Source of the DNA: an uncultured Prevotella sp.
Lineage (GTDB): Bacteria; Bacteroidota; Bacteroidia; Bacteroidales; Bacteroidaceae
DNA length: 33,298 bases
Direction of reading: 5' to 3'
NCBI GenBank assembly: GCA_900315955.1
Contig: ONBC01000032.1
Coordinates: forward strand, 1 to 33,298
Numbering within the stretch: the first letter of the stretch is position 1; each line of letters opens with the position of its first letter. The notes under the pieces are model-generated. The model was not told the DNA's origin and ran no database searches. It worked only from the letters and a program-made list of their open reading frames with translations. The position numbers were made by a program, and so were the translations under genes. Below, piece by piece: positions 16,256 to 24,713 of this stretch.

Positions 16256-19200
16256 TTACGCCTTCACGGGCTCTGCGGCCACCTCAGCGGCCTCGTTGTT
16301 GCGATTCTCAATCTTCTTACCTAACACCATGTAAGCGATAGGCGAAGCCAGGAAGATAGAGCTCAGGGTACCGACGAACACACCGACGATCATAGCGAAC
16401 GAGAACGAACGGATAGAGTCACCACCCAAGATGAAGATGGCAAGCAACACGATCAACGTAGATAACGACGTATTGATTGTACGTGCGAGGGTCTCGTTGA
16501 TAGAGTCGTTGAAGATCTTCTGCTTGTCCTCCTTAGGATGCAGACGGAGGTTCTCACGGATACGGTCGAACACCACCACGGAGTCGTTGATATCGTAACC
16601 GATAACCGTCAAAATAGCACCGATGAATGTCTGGTCTATCTCAAGCGAGAAGCCTATCCAGCCGTAGCACAACGAGAAGAGACCGATGACCATCGTCGTA
16701 TCGATGGCCAGTGCCACGATAGAACCAACAGAGAAGCCGACGTTGCGGAAGCGGAGCAAGATATAAAGGAAGATGCAGAGGAGTGCCAGACCGACACTGT
16801 AGATAGCATTCTTCGTGATATCCTTGGCCACAGAAGGACCGACCTTAGAAGAACTGATGATGGAGCCACCCTGACGGATGTCCGGGTTCTTAAAGGCCTC
16901 CACACTGGCCTGGCTCACGAAGCCTGCCTTGTGCAAAGCCGTATAAAGGATGGTCTCAGCCTTGTCGTCCTCAGAAGGATCATTGCTGTTGATATCCCAG
17001 TTGGTGCTCACACGGATGGTCTTGCCGTCCGTACCAAGGGCGATGACCGTCGTTGTAGCGAGCTTACCCTTGTCCGCACCCTGCGTGTTGACAAATGCGT
17101 TCTGCAGGACAGGACGGACCGACTCTACGGGAACCGACTTGTTGAGCGTCACCACATAGTTGCGGCCACCGGTGAAGTCGATGCTCTGGCTCAGACCACG
17201 TGTAGCGAAGCTGACGACAGCGATGAGGATAGCCACAGCGTAGCAAGCGAAGCTCACCTTGTACATGGACATGAACTTGTAGTGGGTGTTCTGCATGAGG
17301 TTCTTGGAGAACCCGGTCCAGAACTTCAGGTGCATCCACTTGCCGTGGTTGAGCTTGTATTCGTAGAGCAGACGTGTCAGATAGACAGCGGTGAAGAAGT
17401 TACAAACAATACCAATGATCCAGGTCGTAGCGAAGCCACGGATAGGACCGGTACCGACAACGAGCAGGATGATACCTGTGATCAACGAGGTGAGGTTGGA
17501 GTCGAAGATAGCAGAGAAGGCATTGCTGTAACCCTCAGCCACCGCTTTCTTCATATCCTTACCCTTGCGCAGCTCCTCCTTGATACGCTCGTAGACAAGC
17601 ACGTTGGCATCCACGGCAGTACCTAATGAAAGCACCATACCGGCGATACCACTCATCGTCAGGGCAGCCTGGAACGAGGTCAGGATACCAAGCGTGAAGA
17701 ACACATTGATGATCAGGGCACCGATAGCGATCGAACCCGGGATGATGTTATAAATGGCAAGCATGAAGACGATCAGCAACACGAAAGCCACAATGAACGA
17801 GAAGATACCCTGCTGGATAGACTGTGCACCGAGCGTAGGTCCTACAACCTCCTCCTGGACGATATGTGCGGGAGCCGGCATACGACCCGACTTCAGGGTG
17901 TTGGCGAGGTCCTTCGTATCCTGGACGGTGAAGTTACCGCTGATGGAGCTCTGTCCACCGCTGATCTCACCGTTCACACGCGGAGCAGAATAAACGACAC
18001 CATCGAGGACGATAGCGATAGCCTTGCCCACATTGGCCTTGGTCAGTTCAGCCCATCGACGGGCACCGTCAGAGTTCATCGTCATCGAGACCTCAGGCTG
18101 GCCGGTCAGCTGGTTGAACTCATCCTTGGCATCGGTGATCACGTCACCCTCTAACGGAGCACGGCCGGTGGTCGTTGTGACCTTCAGGGCGTGGAGCTCG
18201 AAGATATTCTTAGCCTGGATACCATCCGCCGGCTTGGCACTCCAGAGGAGCTTGAGGTCGGAAGGCAGAATCTGCTTGGCGAGTTTGCTGTAAATGATCT
18301 TGTTGATGGCAGCCGTATCACGGACACTGGCATAACCGCAGACGCTCAGGCCCTGGCCTGTAGTCTGAAGCATGGCAAGCAGCGGGTGCAGCTTCTTGGC
18401 CTCCTGCAGCTGTGCGTCAGGAGTGGTTTTGATGTCTTTCTTGGCATTGCCTTTCTTGAGCTGGAACTTAGGCTGCTCCTGCTTGGCCTTCTTCACTTCC
18501 TTCTCGGCAGTGGCTTTGGCAGCAGCAACATCCTTGTTCGCCTTGGTGGAATCGGCAACAGTATTCTCCTCAGCATCGCCGTTGGCCATGCGCTGGTCGA
18601 GCTGCTGCAGATAGGGGAGCACCTCGTCGGCATTATAAGTCTCCCAGAACTCGAGGTTGGCCGAACCCTGGAGGAGCTTACGCATACGCTCCGGCTCACG
18701 GATACCCGGCATCTCCACGGAGATACGTCCCTCAGCGCCCTGCACCTTCTGGATGTTGGGCTGTACGACACCAAACTGGTCGATACGCGTTGTCACAACA
18801 TTCAATGAGTTGTCAATAGCGGAACTGACCTCAGCACGCAGCACCTTCTCCACCTCACTGTCAGTACTTGTCGGAGAGACCTTGCCCTGGAGCTCAGTAG
18901 TAGCGAAGACCTCTGCCAGCTTATGGCCAGGAGCATTCTTGTGGTAGGCATTGATGAAGAGAGTGATAAAATCACCCTGTGTAGCCTGCTGTTCCTTACG
19001 GGCTTCATCCATAGAACGGGTGAAGGCAACGTCTGTCTTGTGGTCAGCGAGATTCTCCACTACATCAGGGACTGAAATCTCGAGGATGACATTCATACCG
19101 CCTTTAAGGTCCAGACCAAGACCAATCTGCGTCTCCAAGCACTTCTGATAGCTGTAGATGCCGAGATACTTCACAGAATCCTTGTAATCCTGCTGGGCAA

Positions 19201-19324
19201 TGGCATCGGGGCGCTTGGCTGCCTGACTGTCATAATAGCTTGTGGCAATCGGGAAGCTCAAGTAGAAGAGGCTCACGAGCGTCAGAAGAACGGCTGTCGT
19301 GATAACGATTCCTTTGTTTTGCAT
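16256..19324 (-). CDS. secDF: Protein translocase subunit SecDF (fused)
   Basis: This 1022-residue protein is the fused SecD-SecF type usual in Bacteroidetes. It is an inner membrane RND-family component that helps the SecYEG channel release exported proteins using the proton gradient. The N-terminal TM segment is followed by GLGLDLKGGMNVILEI (SecD D1) and a P1 periplasmic domain with a charged low-complexity insertion around residues 245-310. The SecD TM block has VDANVLVYERIKEE, and the SecF half begins near residue 655 with IDFTGGRNYVV and contains GYDINDSVVVFDRIREN. Length and order agree with the family. It has its own promoter-like site upstream and a strong terminator downstream. Confidence 0.95.
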   Translation of the reverse strand: MQNKGIVITTAVLLTLVSLFYLSFPIATSYYDSQAAKRPDAIAQQDYKDSVKYLGIYSYQKCLETQIGLGLDLKGGMNVILEISVPDVVENLADHKTDVAFTRSMDEARKEQQATQGDFITLFINAYHKNAPGHKLAEVFATTELQGKVSPTSTDSEVEKVLRAEVSSAIDNSLNVVTTRIDQFGVVQPNIQKVQGAEGRISVEMPGIREPERMRKLLQGSANLEFWETYNADEVLPYLQQLDQRMANGDAEENTVADSTKANKDVAAAKATAEKEVKKAKQEQPKFQLKKGNAKKDIKTTPDAQLQEAKKLHPLLAMLQTTGQGLSVCGYASVRDTAAINKIIYSKLAKQILPSDLKLLWSAKPADGIQAKNIFELHALKVTTTTGRAPLEGDVITDAKDEFNQLTGQPEVSMTMNSDGARRWAELTKANVGKAIAIVLDGVVYSAPRVNGEISGGQSSISGNFTVQDTKDLANTLKSGRMPAPAHIVQEEVVGPTLGAQSIQQGIFSFIVAFVLLIVFMLAIYNIIPGSIAIGALIINVFFTLGILTSFQAALTMSGIAGMVLSLGTAVDANVLVYERIKEELRKGKDMKKAVAEGYSNAFSAIFDSNLTSLITGIILLVVGTGPIRGFATTWIIGIVCNFFTAVYLTRLLYEYKLNHGKWMHLKFWTGFSKNLMQNTHYKFMSMYKVSFACYAVAILIAVVSFATRGLSQSIDFTGGRNYVVTLNKSVPVESVRPVLQNAFVNTQGADKGKLATTTVIALGTDGKTIRVSTNWDINSNDPSEDDKAETILYTALHKAGFVSQASVEAFKNPDIRQGGSIISSSKVGPSVAKDITKNAIYSVGLALLCIFLYILLRFRNVGFSVGSIVALAIDTTMVIGLFSLCYGWIGFSLEIDQTFIGAILTVIGYDINDSVVVFDRIRENLRLHPKEDKQKIFNDSINETLARTINTSLSTLIVLLAIFILGGDSIRSFSFAMIVGVFVGTLSSIFLASPIAYMVLGKKIENRNNEAAEVAAEPVKA

Positions 19325-19421
19325 TTTGTTTGTTAGTTATTTATTTTTTGTTTCTTTCTTTTTTAACTATTTCAACGCATGCAGGCGCACCCATACGCAT
19401 ACAATACGCATATAATATGTG

Positions 19422-19429
19422 CAAAGTTA
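19422..19429 (-). promoter_or_regulatory. Probable -7 element of the secDF promoter
   Basis: On the minus strand the sequence reads TAACTTTGC, a perfect TAnnTTTG element, about 95 nt before the secDF ATG. The -33 region is not a clear TTTG, so the call rests on the -7 motif and position. Confidence 0.45.
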
Positions 19430-19468
19430 CGAGTTTTTTATTTTCTTTGTGAATAAAACAGCGGAAAT

Positions 19469-20536
19469 TTAAGGTTTTAACCAGCACATAATCGGATAAT
19501 GGTCAGAATTCTTGATTGAATTGTCCACTTTGCAGGCATAAGGCTTGAAATCGGAGGTGCATAGGATGTTGTCGATCCTCACATACATCCTCGACTTATG
19601 ATAGCTTATTCCCGGCCCGTTTCCTGTCGCGACATAGCAGTCGGTAAGCCCTTCGGCGATGGTGCTATGGGCGTAGGATAGGGGAGAGTCGTTGAAATCT
19701 CCGCACACGATCATCGGGGTGCCACGATGGTAAACGATGTACCTCGCCACGGCATCAGCCTCGGGTGCCCGCTTCTTCGTCTGCTCGGCCAAGTGCCTGA
19801 TGAGCCATTTCGAGGTACGGGTGACGGCCGTTCCGCCAAGCTCACCCTTGATCATCTGCTGAAACTGCTCCTTCTCGTCAAGCGTCAGCCCTGTGGTCTC
19901 TAAGTGATTGTTGATAACGATCACATCACGATGATTCATTCTCAGCTTGAAGGCGCAGCTCATGTTGCCTTTCGAAGGATAGCGGATATGCTCTTTCGAA
20001 AGGATAGGATATTTGGAGAAGATGGTCATGTAGTCGCCATTGTGCATCGCCGTATCTTTATACGCATAGACCTTTCCGAGGATAGAGTCGACCTGCACGC
20101 TGCCCACTTCGTTCTCGGCCGACTCCTGGAGACACACAATATCGGCATCTTGCCGCTTGATATACTGAAGGATGGCGTTAGGCTTCGAGCGGTCTTCCCA
20201 CCCGGCATAGAACCACACGTTGTAAGACAGCACCTTGATGCAGCCTTCCGGCGGATCCTTCGGCCAGTTGATCGGGAAATACTTCCTCACAGGGCCATAA
20301 CAAACGATGAAGCCGAGCAAGGGAATGATCACCCACCGTGGCTTCACCAGCATCCAAAAGACGAGAAAAGCAAAGTTGATAGCGAGAATGATGGGGAAGA
20401 ACAGCCCCATATTACTCAACTTCGGCCACACCGTGGGATCGACCCAGCTGGCATGACCTATGAAAAACATCAACAGGACAGAAGCTACATTGGCTCCTCC
20501 TATGATCTGAAATGCGATGCGTGAAAGTTTCTTCAT
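19469..20536 (-). CDS. Membrane-anchored endonuclease/exonuclease/phosphatase-family protein
   Basis: This 355-residue protein begins with three hydrophobic segments (about residues 5-25, 45-65 and 68-85), followed by an EEP domain. Motifs seen are VLSYNVWFYAG, DIVCLQESAE with the metal-binding Glu, VINNHLETTG, IVCGDFNDSP and the C-terminal SDHYPI with the catalytic His. EEP enzymes cleave phosphodiesters or phosphate esters with a divalent metal; the substrate here cannot be predicted. The gene overlaps the rhomboid gene by 4 nt (20533-20536), so the two are co-transcribed. Confidence 0.85.
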   Translation of the reverse strand: MKKLSRIAFQIIGGANVASVLLMFFIGHASWVDPTVWPKLSNMGLFFPIILAINFAFLVFWMLVKPRWVIIPLLGFIVCYGPVRKYFPINWPKDPPEGCIKVLSYNVWFYAGWEDRSKPNAILQYIKRQDADIVCLQESAENEVGSVQVDSILGKVYAYKDTAMHNGDYMTIFSKYPILSKEHIRYPSKGNMSCAFKLRMNHRDVIVINNHLETTGLTLDEKEQFQQMIKGELGGTAVTRTSKWLIRHLAEQTKKRAPEADAVARYIVYHRGTPMIVCGDFNDSPLSYAHSTIAEGLTDCYVATGNGPGISYHKSRMYVRIDNILCTSDFKPYACKVDNSIKNSDHYPIMCWLKP

Positions 20537-21432
20537 TTCTTACTTTGATCGAAGAGCGTCTGCTTCTCTTCACGCGTGAGACTGTCGTAGCCGCTTTTGC
20601 GTATTTTGTCGAGAATGCGGTCTATCTCTTCCTGAGAGGCCTTCTTCTGTGCATTGTAGGTCCAGTCAGGATTCTCATTGCGCTGACGGCTTCGCTTAAT
20701 CCTCTCTCCCTCCCAGCGGCTTCGCATATTGTTAAAAAACTGCATGCCGCCCTGCAAACCATCGCTGTAAGGATGTTTCTGCCAATACCTGATGAGGAAA
20801 AAGCCGAAAATCATGCCGCCTAAGTGAGCCAAGTGAGCGACTTGTGAGCCCGGGGAGGCGAGGGCAGAGAAGAGCTCCACGACAATAGAACCGAGCACCA
20901 TCCATTTGGCCTTAATAGGAATAGGAATGGGAATGATGAACATCTTCTCGTCGGGAAACATCATGCCGAAGGCAAGCAGCAGGGCATAGATGGCACCTGA
21001 GGCTCCCACCGTCGTCCACTGACTCAAGGCTCCGTCGTTGGCGGCAGCGACCTGCATGAGCTGAGACAAGCCAAAGCCCGCATCGGAGGAAATGACATAG
21101 AACTGAACGAACTGTGCGATCTCCTGCATCAGTCCGGCACCTATTCCACAGAAAAGATAATAAATGATGAACCGCCTCGGCCCCCACACACGCTCCATCA
21201 CGGCTCCGAACATCCAAAGCATGAACATGTTCAGGATGATGTGCTCCCAACCGCCGTGCATAAACATGTAAGTGACGAGCTGATAAACATGAAAGTCGCT
21301 CGCCAGGAAGAAATGAAGACCACAAAGGTTGTTGAGATCTGTCACGCCTGCCTGCGCTAAAACCAGCATGCCGATGAAGCACAGAAAATTGATGATGATA
21401 AGGTTGCGCGTTACCGCCGGTATTCTAAACAT
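20533..21432 (-). CDS. Rhomboid-family intramembrane serine protease
   Basis: This 299-residue protein has six to seven TM segments in the first 220 residues and a soluble charged tail. The catalytic Ser lies in VGASGAIYALLLAFG (GASG motif). The catalytic His is in AHLAHLGGMIFGFF, and the conserved HGGWEHIILNMFMLW loop is present with its His and Asn. Rhomboids cut transmembrane helices of membrane proteins; substrates in Bacteroidetes are largely unknown. It is the first gene of a two-gene operon with the EEP-family protein. Confidence 0.9.
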   Translation of the reverse strand: MFRIPAVTRNLIIINFLCFIGMLVLAQAGVTDLNNLCGLHFFLASDFHVYQLVTYMFMHGGWEHIILNMFMLWMFGAVMERVWGPRRFIIYYLFCGIGAGLMQEIAQFVQFYVISSDAGFGLSQLMQVAAANDGALSQWTTVGASGAIYALLLAFGMMFPDEKMFIIPIPIPIKAKWMVLGSIVVELFSALASPGSQVAHLAHLGGMIFGFFLIRYWQKHPYSDGLQGGMQFFNNMRSRWEGERIKRSRQRNENPDWTYNAQKKASQEEIDRILDKIRKSGYDSLTREEKQTLFDQSKK

Positions 21433-21591
21433 ATTCTATCCTATCAGTTATTCAAAAATGTATTTTCTTTACCCTTGCCCATAAAAGCAGGGAACATGCT
21501 GCAAAATTACTAAAAAAAGCCCTCAAATGCCTATAAAATAAGTGTTTTCCGAGTTTTTTTTGTCTTTTATGTCATTTTTTCGGCATTTTAG

Positions 21592-21622
21592 TTTGCCGAA
21601 TAAAACTATTCCACTATATTTG
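21592..21622 (+). promoter_or_regulatory. Promoter of the HU-type gene
   Basis: TTTG at 21592-21595 and TATATTTG at 21615-21622 are separated by 19 nt, a near-perfect Bacteroidetes promoter. The 5' UTR to the ATG at 21689 is about 60 nt and A+T-rich, fitting a highly expressed gene. Confidence 0.7.
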
Positions 21623-21688
21623 TCGCTGATTTACAGATTTATCGGTGATGCAATCAAGAAATCATATTCATTTAATAATAATACCACT

Positions 21689-21964
21689 ATGACAAAAGCA
21701 GATTTAGTAAAGAAGATCGCAGAGGGAGCAGGCATCACTTCTGCAGAGGCAAAGAAAGCGCTCGAAGCTACCACAGAGGCTATCAAGGAGGCGCTCGTCA
21801 AGGGCGAGAAGCTCCAGCTCATCGGCTTCGGCACATTCTCCGTCAATGAGCGCCCCGCACGCGAGGGCAAGAACCCACGTACCGGCGAGGCTCTCCACAT
21901 CGAAGCCAAGAAGGTCGCTAAGTTCAAGGCCGGCGCTGAGCTCGACAGCGCTATCAACGCATAA
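21689..21964 (+). CDS. HU-family DNA-binding protein
   Basis: This 91-residue protein has the standard length of HU/IHF proteins. MTKADLVKKIAEGAGITSAE starts the helical dimerisation part, GFGTFSVNERPAREGKNPRT is the beta arm with the conserved Pro at its tip, and KAGAELDSAINA closes the fold. It bends and compacts DNA in the nucleoid. The ATG at 21689 is chosen because the upstream in-frame codons lie across the promoter. Codon use is strongly biased, as expected for an abundant protein. Confidence 0.93.
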   Translation: MTKADLVKKIAEGAGITSAEAKKALEATTEAIKEALVKGEKLQLIGFGTFSVNERPAREGKNPRTGEALHIEAKKVAKFKAGAELDSAINA

Positions 21965-22125
21965 TAAATGACATAGGACAGGCCACCAAACGGGGCGGCC
22001 GCCATCAACATTAGTGGCCACACAGGTTCGGTTTTTGTTAACCTAACATGGGTGGCCGCTATTGAATACGTTCATTGGAACCTATACCAAACCGCTGACT
22101 ATCAAGAGAAAGGGTAGGGGAGGAC
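21965..22125. terminator. Structured convergent intergenic region (probable terminators)
   Basis: This lies between the convergent HU and guanylyltransferase genes. GGCCACC at 21981-21987 can pair with GGTGGCC at 22051-22057, and GTGGCCAC near 22014 and GGCGGCCGCC near 21995 are self-complementary. AGGTT/AACCT flanks a T-run near 22024-22043. I infer a transcription end for one or both genes, but no single classical hairpin with T-tract stands out. Confidence 0.3.
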
Positions 22126-23226
22126 TTATATATATTTTTCCCCTTTCTTCAATTGTATTTCACTGACATATTTGCGGACAAGGGCAGAGGAGTCTTCCTT
22201 CTTGCAGATGAAAAGCACGTTGTCTTTCTCCGCCACAATGAAGCCGTCGAGACCGTTGATGACGCCGATACGGTCCTTGGGGAGCTTGATGACATTGTGG
22301 TGGCTGTTCTCCATATAGACCTCCGAATCGACGACGACATTGTCGTCGTTGTTCTTCGGCAGTGCCTCATAGATACCATGCCACGTGCCGAGGTCAGCCC
22401 AGCCGAAGTCGCATTTCATGACGCAGACATTATCCAGTTTGTCGAGCACTTCCGACTCAATGGAGAGGTTGGGATAAGACGGGAAGTACTCGTTCATGTA
22501 GGCAATCTCCTGCGCGTGGTCGGCATGCGGATACTGCTTGTTGAGATTGCGCAGCACCGGTGGCAGGAACTTCGAGAACATCTCGCGTGTGTTCTTCGTG
22601 TTGGAGACGAAGATGCCCGTATTCCACAAGAACTCGCCGCTGTCCATAAACATCTGCGCGAATTCGCGGTCGGGCTTCTCCGTGAAGCTCCGCATCTGAC
22701 AGATGCTGCCTTCCACATGGCCGTCGGTCTGGATGTAGCCATACCCCGGCTCGGGGCGCGTCGGCTTGACTCCCATGGCAAGGAACTTGTCGTGTGTGGC
22801 AGCGAAAGCCATTGCATCTGCCACATCCTTTTGGAACGCATCCTCGTTGAGGATGAGCTGGTCGCTCGGCACGACAATCATCACCGCGTCGTCGTCGGTC
22901 TCAGAGACACGATGGTTGGCCCAGGCCATGCTGGGAGCCGTGTTGCGGGGAATAGGCTCTACAAGAATATGGTCTTGTGCCACCTGCGGCAACTGCTCAC
23001 GCAAGAGGTCAAGATATTGAGCGGTGGTGCTGATGTAAACGTGATCGGGCGCGATGACCTTCGTCATGCGGTCCCACGTCTGCTGCACCTGCGTTCGACC
23101 GATTCCAAAGAAATCTATAAACTGTTTTGGACTGCGCTCACGGCTGCACGGCCACAGGCGCTGCCCTCTGCCGCCTGCAAGAATGAGACAATAGTTTTTG
23201 TCAACATTTGAATCAACGAATGCCAT
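22126..23226 (-). CDS. manC: Mannose-1-phosphate guanylyltransferase
   Basis: This 366-residue protein makes GDP-mannose from mannose-1-phosphate and GTP, feeding capsule, O-glycan and fucose synthesis. The nucleotidyltransferase signature LILAGGRGQRLWPCSRE is near the N-terminus, followed by SPKQFIDFFG; FTEKPD (about residue 180) is the substrate-binding loop, and LWNTGIFVS follows. It lacks the C-terminal isomerase domain of the long ManC proteins, so it is monofunctional. I start at ATG 23226 because translation further upstream crosses the promoter. It stands alone, facing the HU-type gene. Confidence 0.9.
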   Translation of the reverse strand: MAFVDSNVDKNYCLILAGGRGQRLWPCSRERSPKQFIDFFGIGRTQVQQTWDRMTKVIAPDHVYISTTAQYLDLLREQLPQVAQDHILVEPIPRNTAPSMAWANHRVSETDDDAVMIVVPSDQLILNEDAFQKDVADAMAFAATHDKFLAMGVKPTRPEPGYGYIQTDGHVEGSICQMRSFTEKPDREFAQMFMDSGEFLWNTGIFVSNTKNTREMFSKFLPPVLRNLNKQYPHADHAQEIAYMNEYFPSYPNLSIESEVLDKLDNVCVMKCDFGWADLGTWHGIYEALPKNNDDNVVVDSEVYMENSHHNVIKLPKDRIGVINGLDGFIVAEKDNVLFICKKEDSSALVRKYVSEIQLKKGEKYI

Positions 23227-23283
23227 ATAGTTTAGATTTGTTTTTACAACACTGTTTCGATTTTCCAATCTGGATTGGACTCT

Positions 23284-23291
23284 CAAAGATA
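23284..23291 (-). promoter_or_regulatory. Probable -7 element of the manC promoter
   Basis: The minus strand reads TATCTTTG, matching TAnnTTTG, about 58 nt before the manC ATG. The -33 region is T-rich but has no exact TTTG at 19-20 nt. Confidence 0.4.
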
Positions 23292-23442
23292 CATATTTAG
23301 AACGAATGAGAAGAAAAAAGGTTACAGTATTTCTGTATTTTTAATATTAAAAAGAAGAGTGGTAACTATTCACCGATAACAATAACGCGAAAAAAAAGTA
23401 TCGCGAGACAAGCGCAACAACAAAACTGCGAGGCATGATGCG

Positions 23443-23582
23443 GGATCGTGACGCGTATGGGGTGGGATCGTGACACAACTGAGGCAGGATCGTGACACAA
23501 CTGAGGCAGGATCGTGACACAACTGAGGCAGGATCGTGACACAACTGAGGCAGGATCGTGACATATGAGGAAGGATCGTGAC
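23443..23582 (+). repeat. 22-bp tandem repeat array
   Basis: GGATCGTGAC recurs at 23443, 23465, 23487, 23509, 23531, 23553 and 23573. The first five intervals are exactly 22 bp and the last is 20 bp. The middle four units are identical over 22 bp (each continues ACAACTGAGGCA); the outer ones are degenerate. Because 22 is not a multiple of three, all minus-strand frames stay open, giving false ORFs with 22-residue repeats. The array lies between the divergent manC and greA genes. Confidence 0.9.
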
Positions 23583-23694
23583 ACGGCGCGACGGTGATGG
23601 CACAACTCAGAAATTACGAGTAGTTACGAAGAGTGAAAAGAAAGGAAGGAAGGAAACAAGTAATGGAGAAGTTAGCAATTTTTCTATCTAAATA

Positions 23695-23726
23695 TTTGCC
23701 GGTCTCAAAAGAAAGCGGTAACTTTG
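23695..23726 (+). promoter_or_regulatory. Promoter of greA
   Basis: TTTG at 23695-23698 and TAACTTTG at 23719-23726 are 20 nt apart, an exact Bacteroidetes promoter. The expected start site near 23733 gives a leader of about 125 nt, which contains a terminator-like hairpin. Confidence 0.75.
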
Positions 23727-23760
23727 CAAAATAATAAGGTAAACAGCAAATTCAGGAAGG

Positions 23761-23798
23761 GAATTCCGACATTCCAAGAGGATGTCGGAATTCTTTTT
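23761..23798 (+). terminator. Terminator-like hairpin in the greA leader
   Basis: A perfect 12-bp stem, GAATTCCGACAT at 23761-23772 with its complement at 23782-23793, has a 9-nt loop and is followed at once by TTTTT. It lies between the greA promoter and the greA ATG, so part of the transcription should end here, giving a short RNA of about 65 nt. It could act as an attenuator. Confidence 0.7.
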
Positions 23799-23858
23799 CG
23801 TTTTGTCTGTCCTAAAAGGAACATTAACAAATTAACTGTTTTTTAATACTGTTTTATT

Positions 23859-24281
23859 ATGGCATACATGTCACAGGAAGGCTACGACAAGCTCGTGGCT
23901 GAAGTTCGCAGACTCGAATCTGTGGAGCGCCCCAAGGCTTCTGCGGCCATTGCCGAGGCAGCCGACAAGGGAGACTTAAGTGAGAACTCAGAATACGATA
24001 AGCTGACGATCGCGCAGGCTAAGATCGTTGACACCAGCCGGCTGAAGACCGACGAGGTGCAGATCATGTCGAAGGTGAAGATCACCAATCTGCAGAACAA
24101 GAAGTCGATGACTTACACCATCGTCTCCGAGAGTGAGGCTAACCTCAAGCAGGGCAAGATCTCCATCAAGACACCTATCGCGCAGGGTCTGCTCAACAAG
24201 AAGGTCGGTGACGAGGTCGATATCAAGATTCCTCGCGGCACACTGCGCGTACGCATTGATGAGATCAGCATCGGTGAATAA
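23859..24281 (+). CDS. greA: Transcription elongation factor GreA, internally shortened
   Basis: This 140-residue protein is clearly GreA: MAYMSQEGYDKLVAEVRRLE at the N-terminus, the acidic tip DKGDLSENSEYD, and the C-terminal FKBP-like domain with GKISIKTPIAQGLLNKKVGD. GreA enters the secondary channel of RNA polymerase and rescues backtracked complexes. The usual length is about 157. After EYD (residue 47) the expected AAKEAQG-type second helix is missing, and the sequence jumps to KLTIAQAKIVD. That is an in-frame loss of about 17 residues from one arm of the coiled-coil finger, joined near 24000. The acidic tip is kept. Whether the protein still works is uncertain. Confidence 0.88.
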   Translation: MAYMSQEGYDKLVAEVRRLESVERPKASAAIAEAADKGDLSENSEYDKLTIAQAKIVDTSRLKTDEVQIMSKVKITNLQNKKSMTYTIVSESEANLKQGKISIKTPIAQGLLNKKVGDEVDIKIPRGTLRVRIDEISIGE

Positions 24282-24313
24282 TGTTATTCATTAATTAATA
24301 GGAGAACAAAACT

Positions 24314-24712
24314 ATGGCAACGATTTTCAGTAAGATTGCTGCAGGAGAGATTCCCAGCTACAAGTGCGCCGAGGACGATAAGTTCTATGCGTTCCTCGAC
24401 ATCAACCCCGTGAAGCAGGGCCACACGCTCGTGGTACCCCGTAAGGAGATCGACTATATCTTCGACATGAGCGATGAGGATCTCGCTGCGTTTGAGGTCT
24501 TTGCCAAGAAGGTGGCCATTGCCCTGCGCAACGCTTTCCCCTGCAAGAAAGTGGCGCAGGTCGTGCTGGGCCTCGAAGTGAACCATGCACACATCCATCT
24601 CATCCCTATCGACTCAGAGGCCGATGTCGACTTCCACAAGCATATCAAGCTCTCCGACGAAGAGATGAAGGCTACCGCCGAGAAGATCTACGAAGAGTTC
24701 AAGAAACTCTAA
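24314..24712 (+). CDS. HIT-family protein (Hint-like nucleotide hydrolase/transferase)
   Basis: This 132-residue protein starts MATIFSKIAAGEIPSYKCAE, typical of Hint proteins, with FLDINPVKQGHTLVVPR in the middle. The histidine triad is H91-A-H93-I-H95-L-I. Hint enzymes hydrolyse adenosine 5'-phosphoramidates and similar nucleotides in the cytoplasm. It lies 32 nt after greA on the same strand, an arrangement suggesting co-transcription. Confidence 0.92.
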   Translation: MATIFSKIAAGEIPSYKCAEDDKFYAFLDINPVKQGHTLVVPRKEIDYIFDMSDEDLAAFEVFAKKVAIALRNAFPCKKVAQVVLGLEVNHAHIHLIPIDSEADVDFHKHIKLSDEEMKATAEKIYEEFKKL

Positions 24713-24713
24713 A

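Noticed and set aside
16538-17626. 362-codon plus-strand open frame opposite secDF
   Set aside because: It is a mirror frame of a highly biased conserved gene, rich in His, Asp and Arg without any motif; SecDF on the minus strand explains the sequence.
22153-23211. 352-codon plus-strand open frame opposite the guanylyltransferase gene
   Set aside because: The opposite strand encodes all the nucleotidyltransferase motifs; this frame has none.
23443-23582. Possible CRISPR array
   Set aside because: Units are directly contiguous with no unique spacers, and no cas gene is present.
23347-23605. Three overlapping minus-strand frames with 22-residue repeats (CHDPAS, SRSCLSC)
   Set aside because: They arise because the 22-bp tandem repeat has no stop in any frame; there is no start context or signal.
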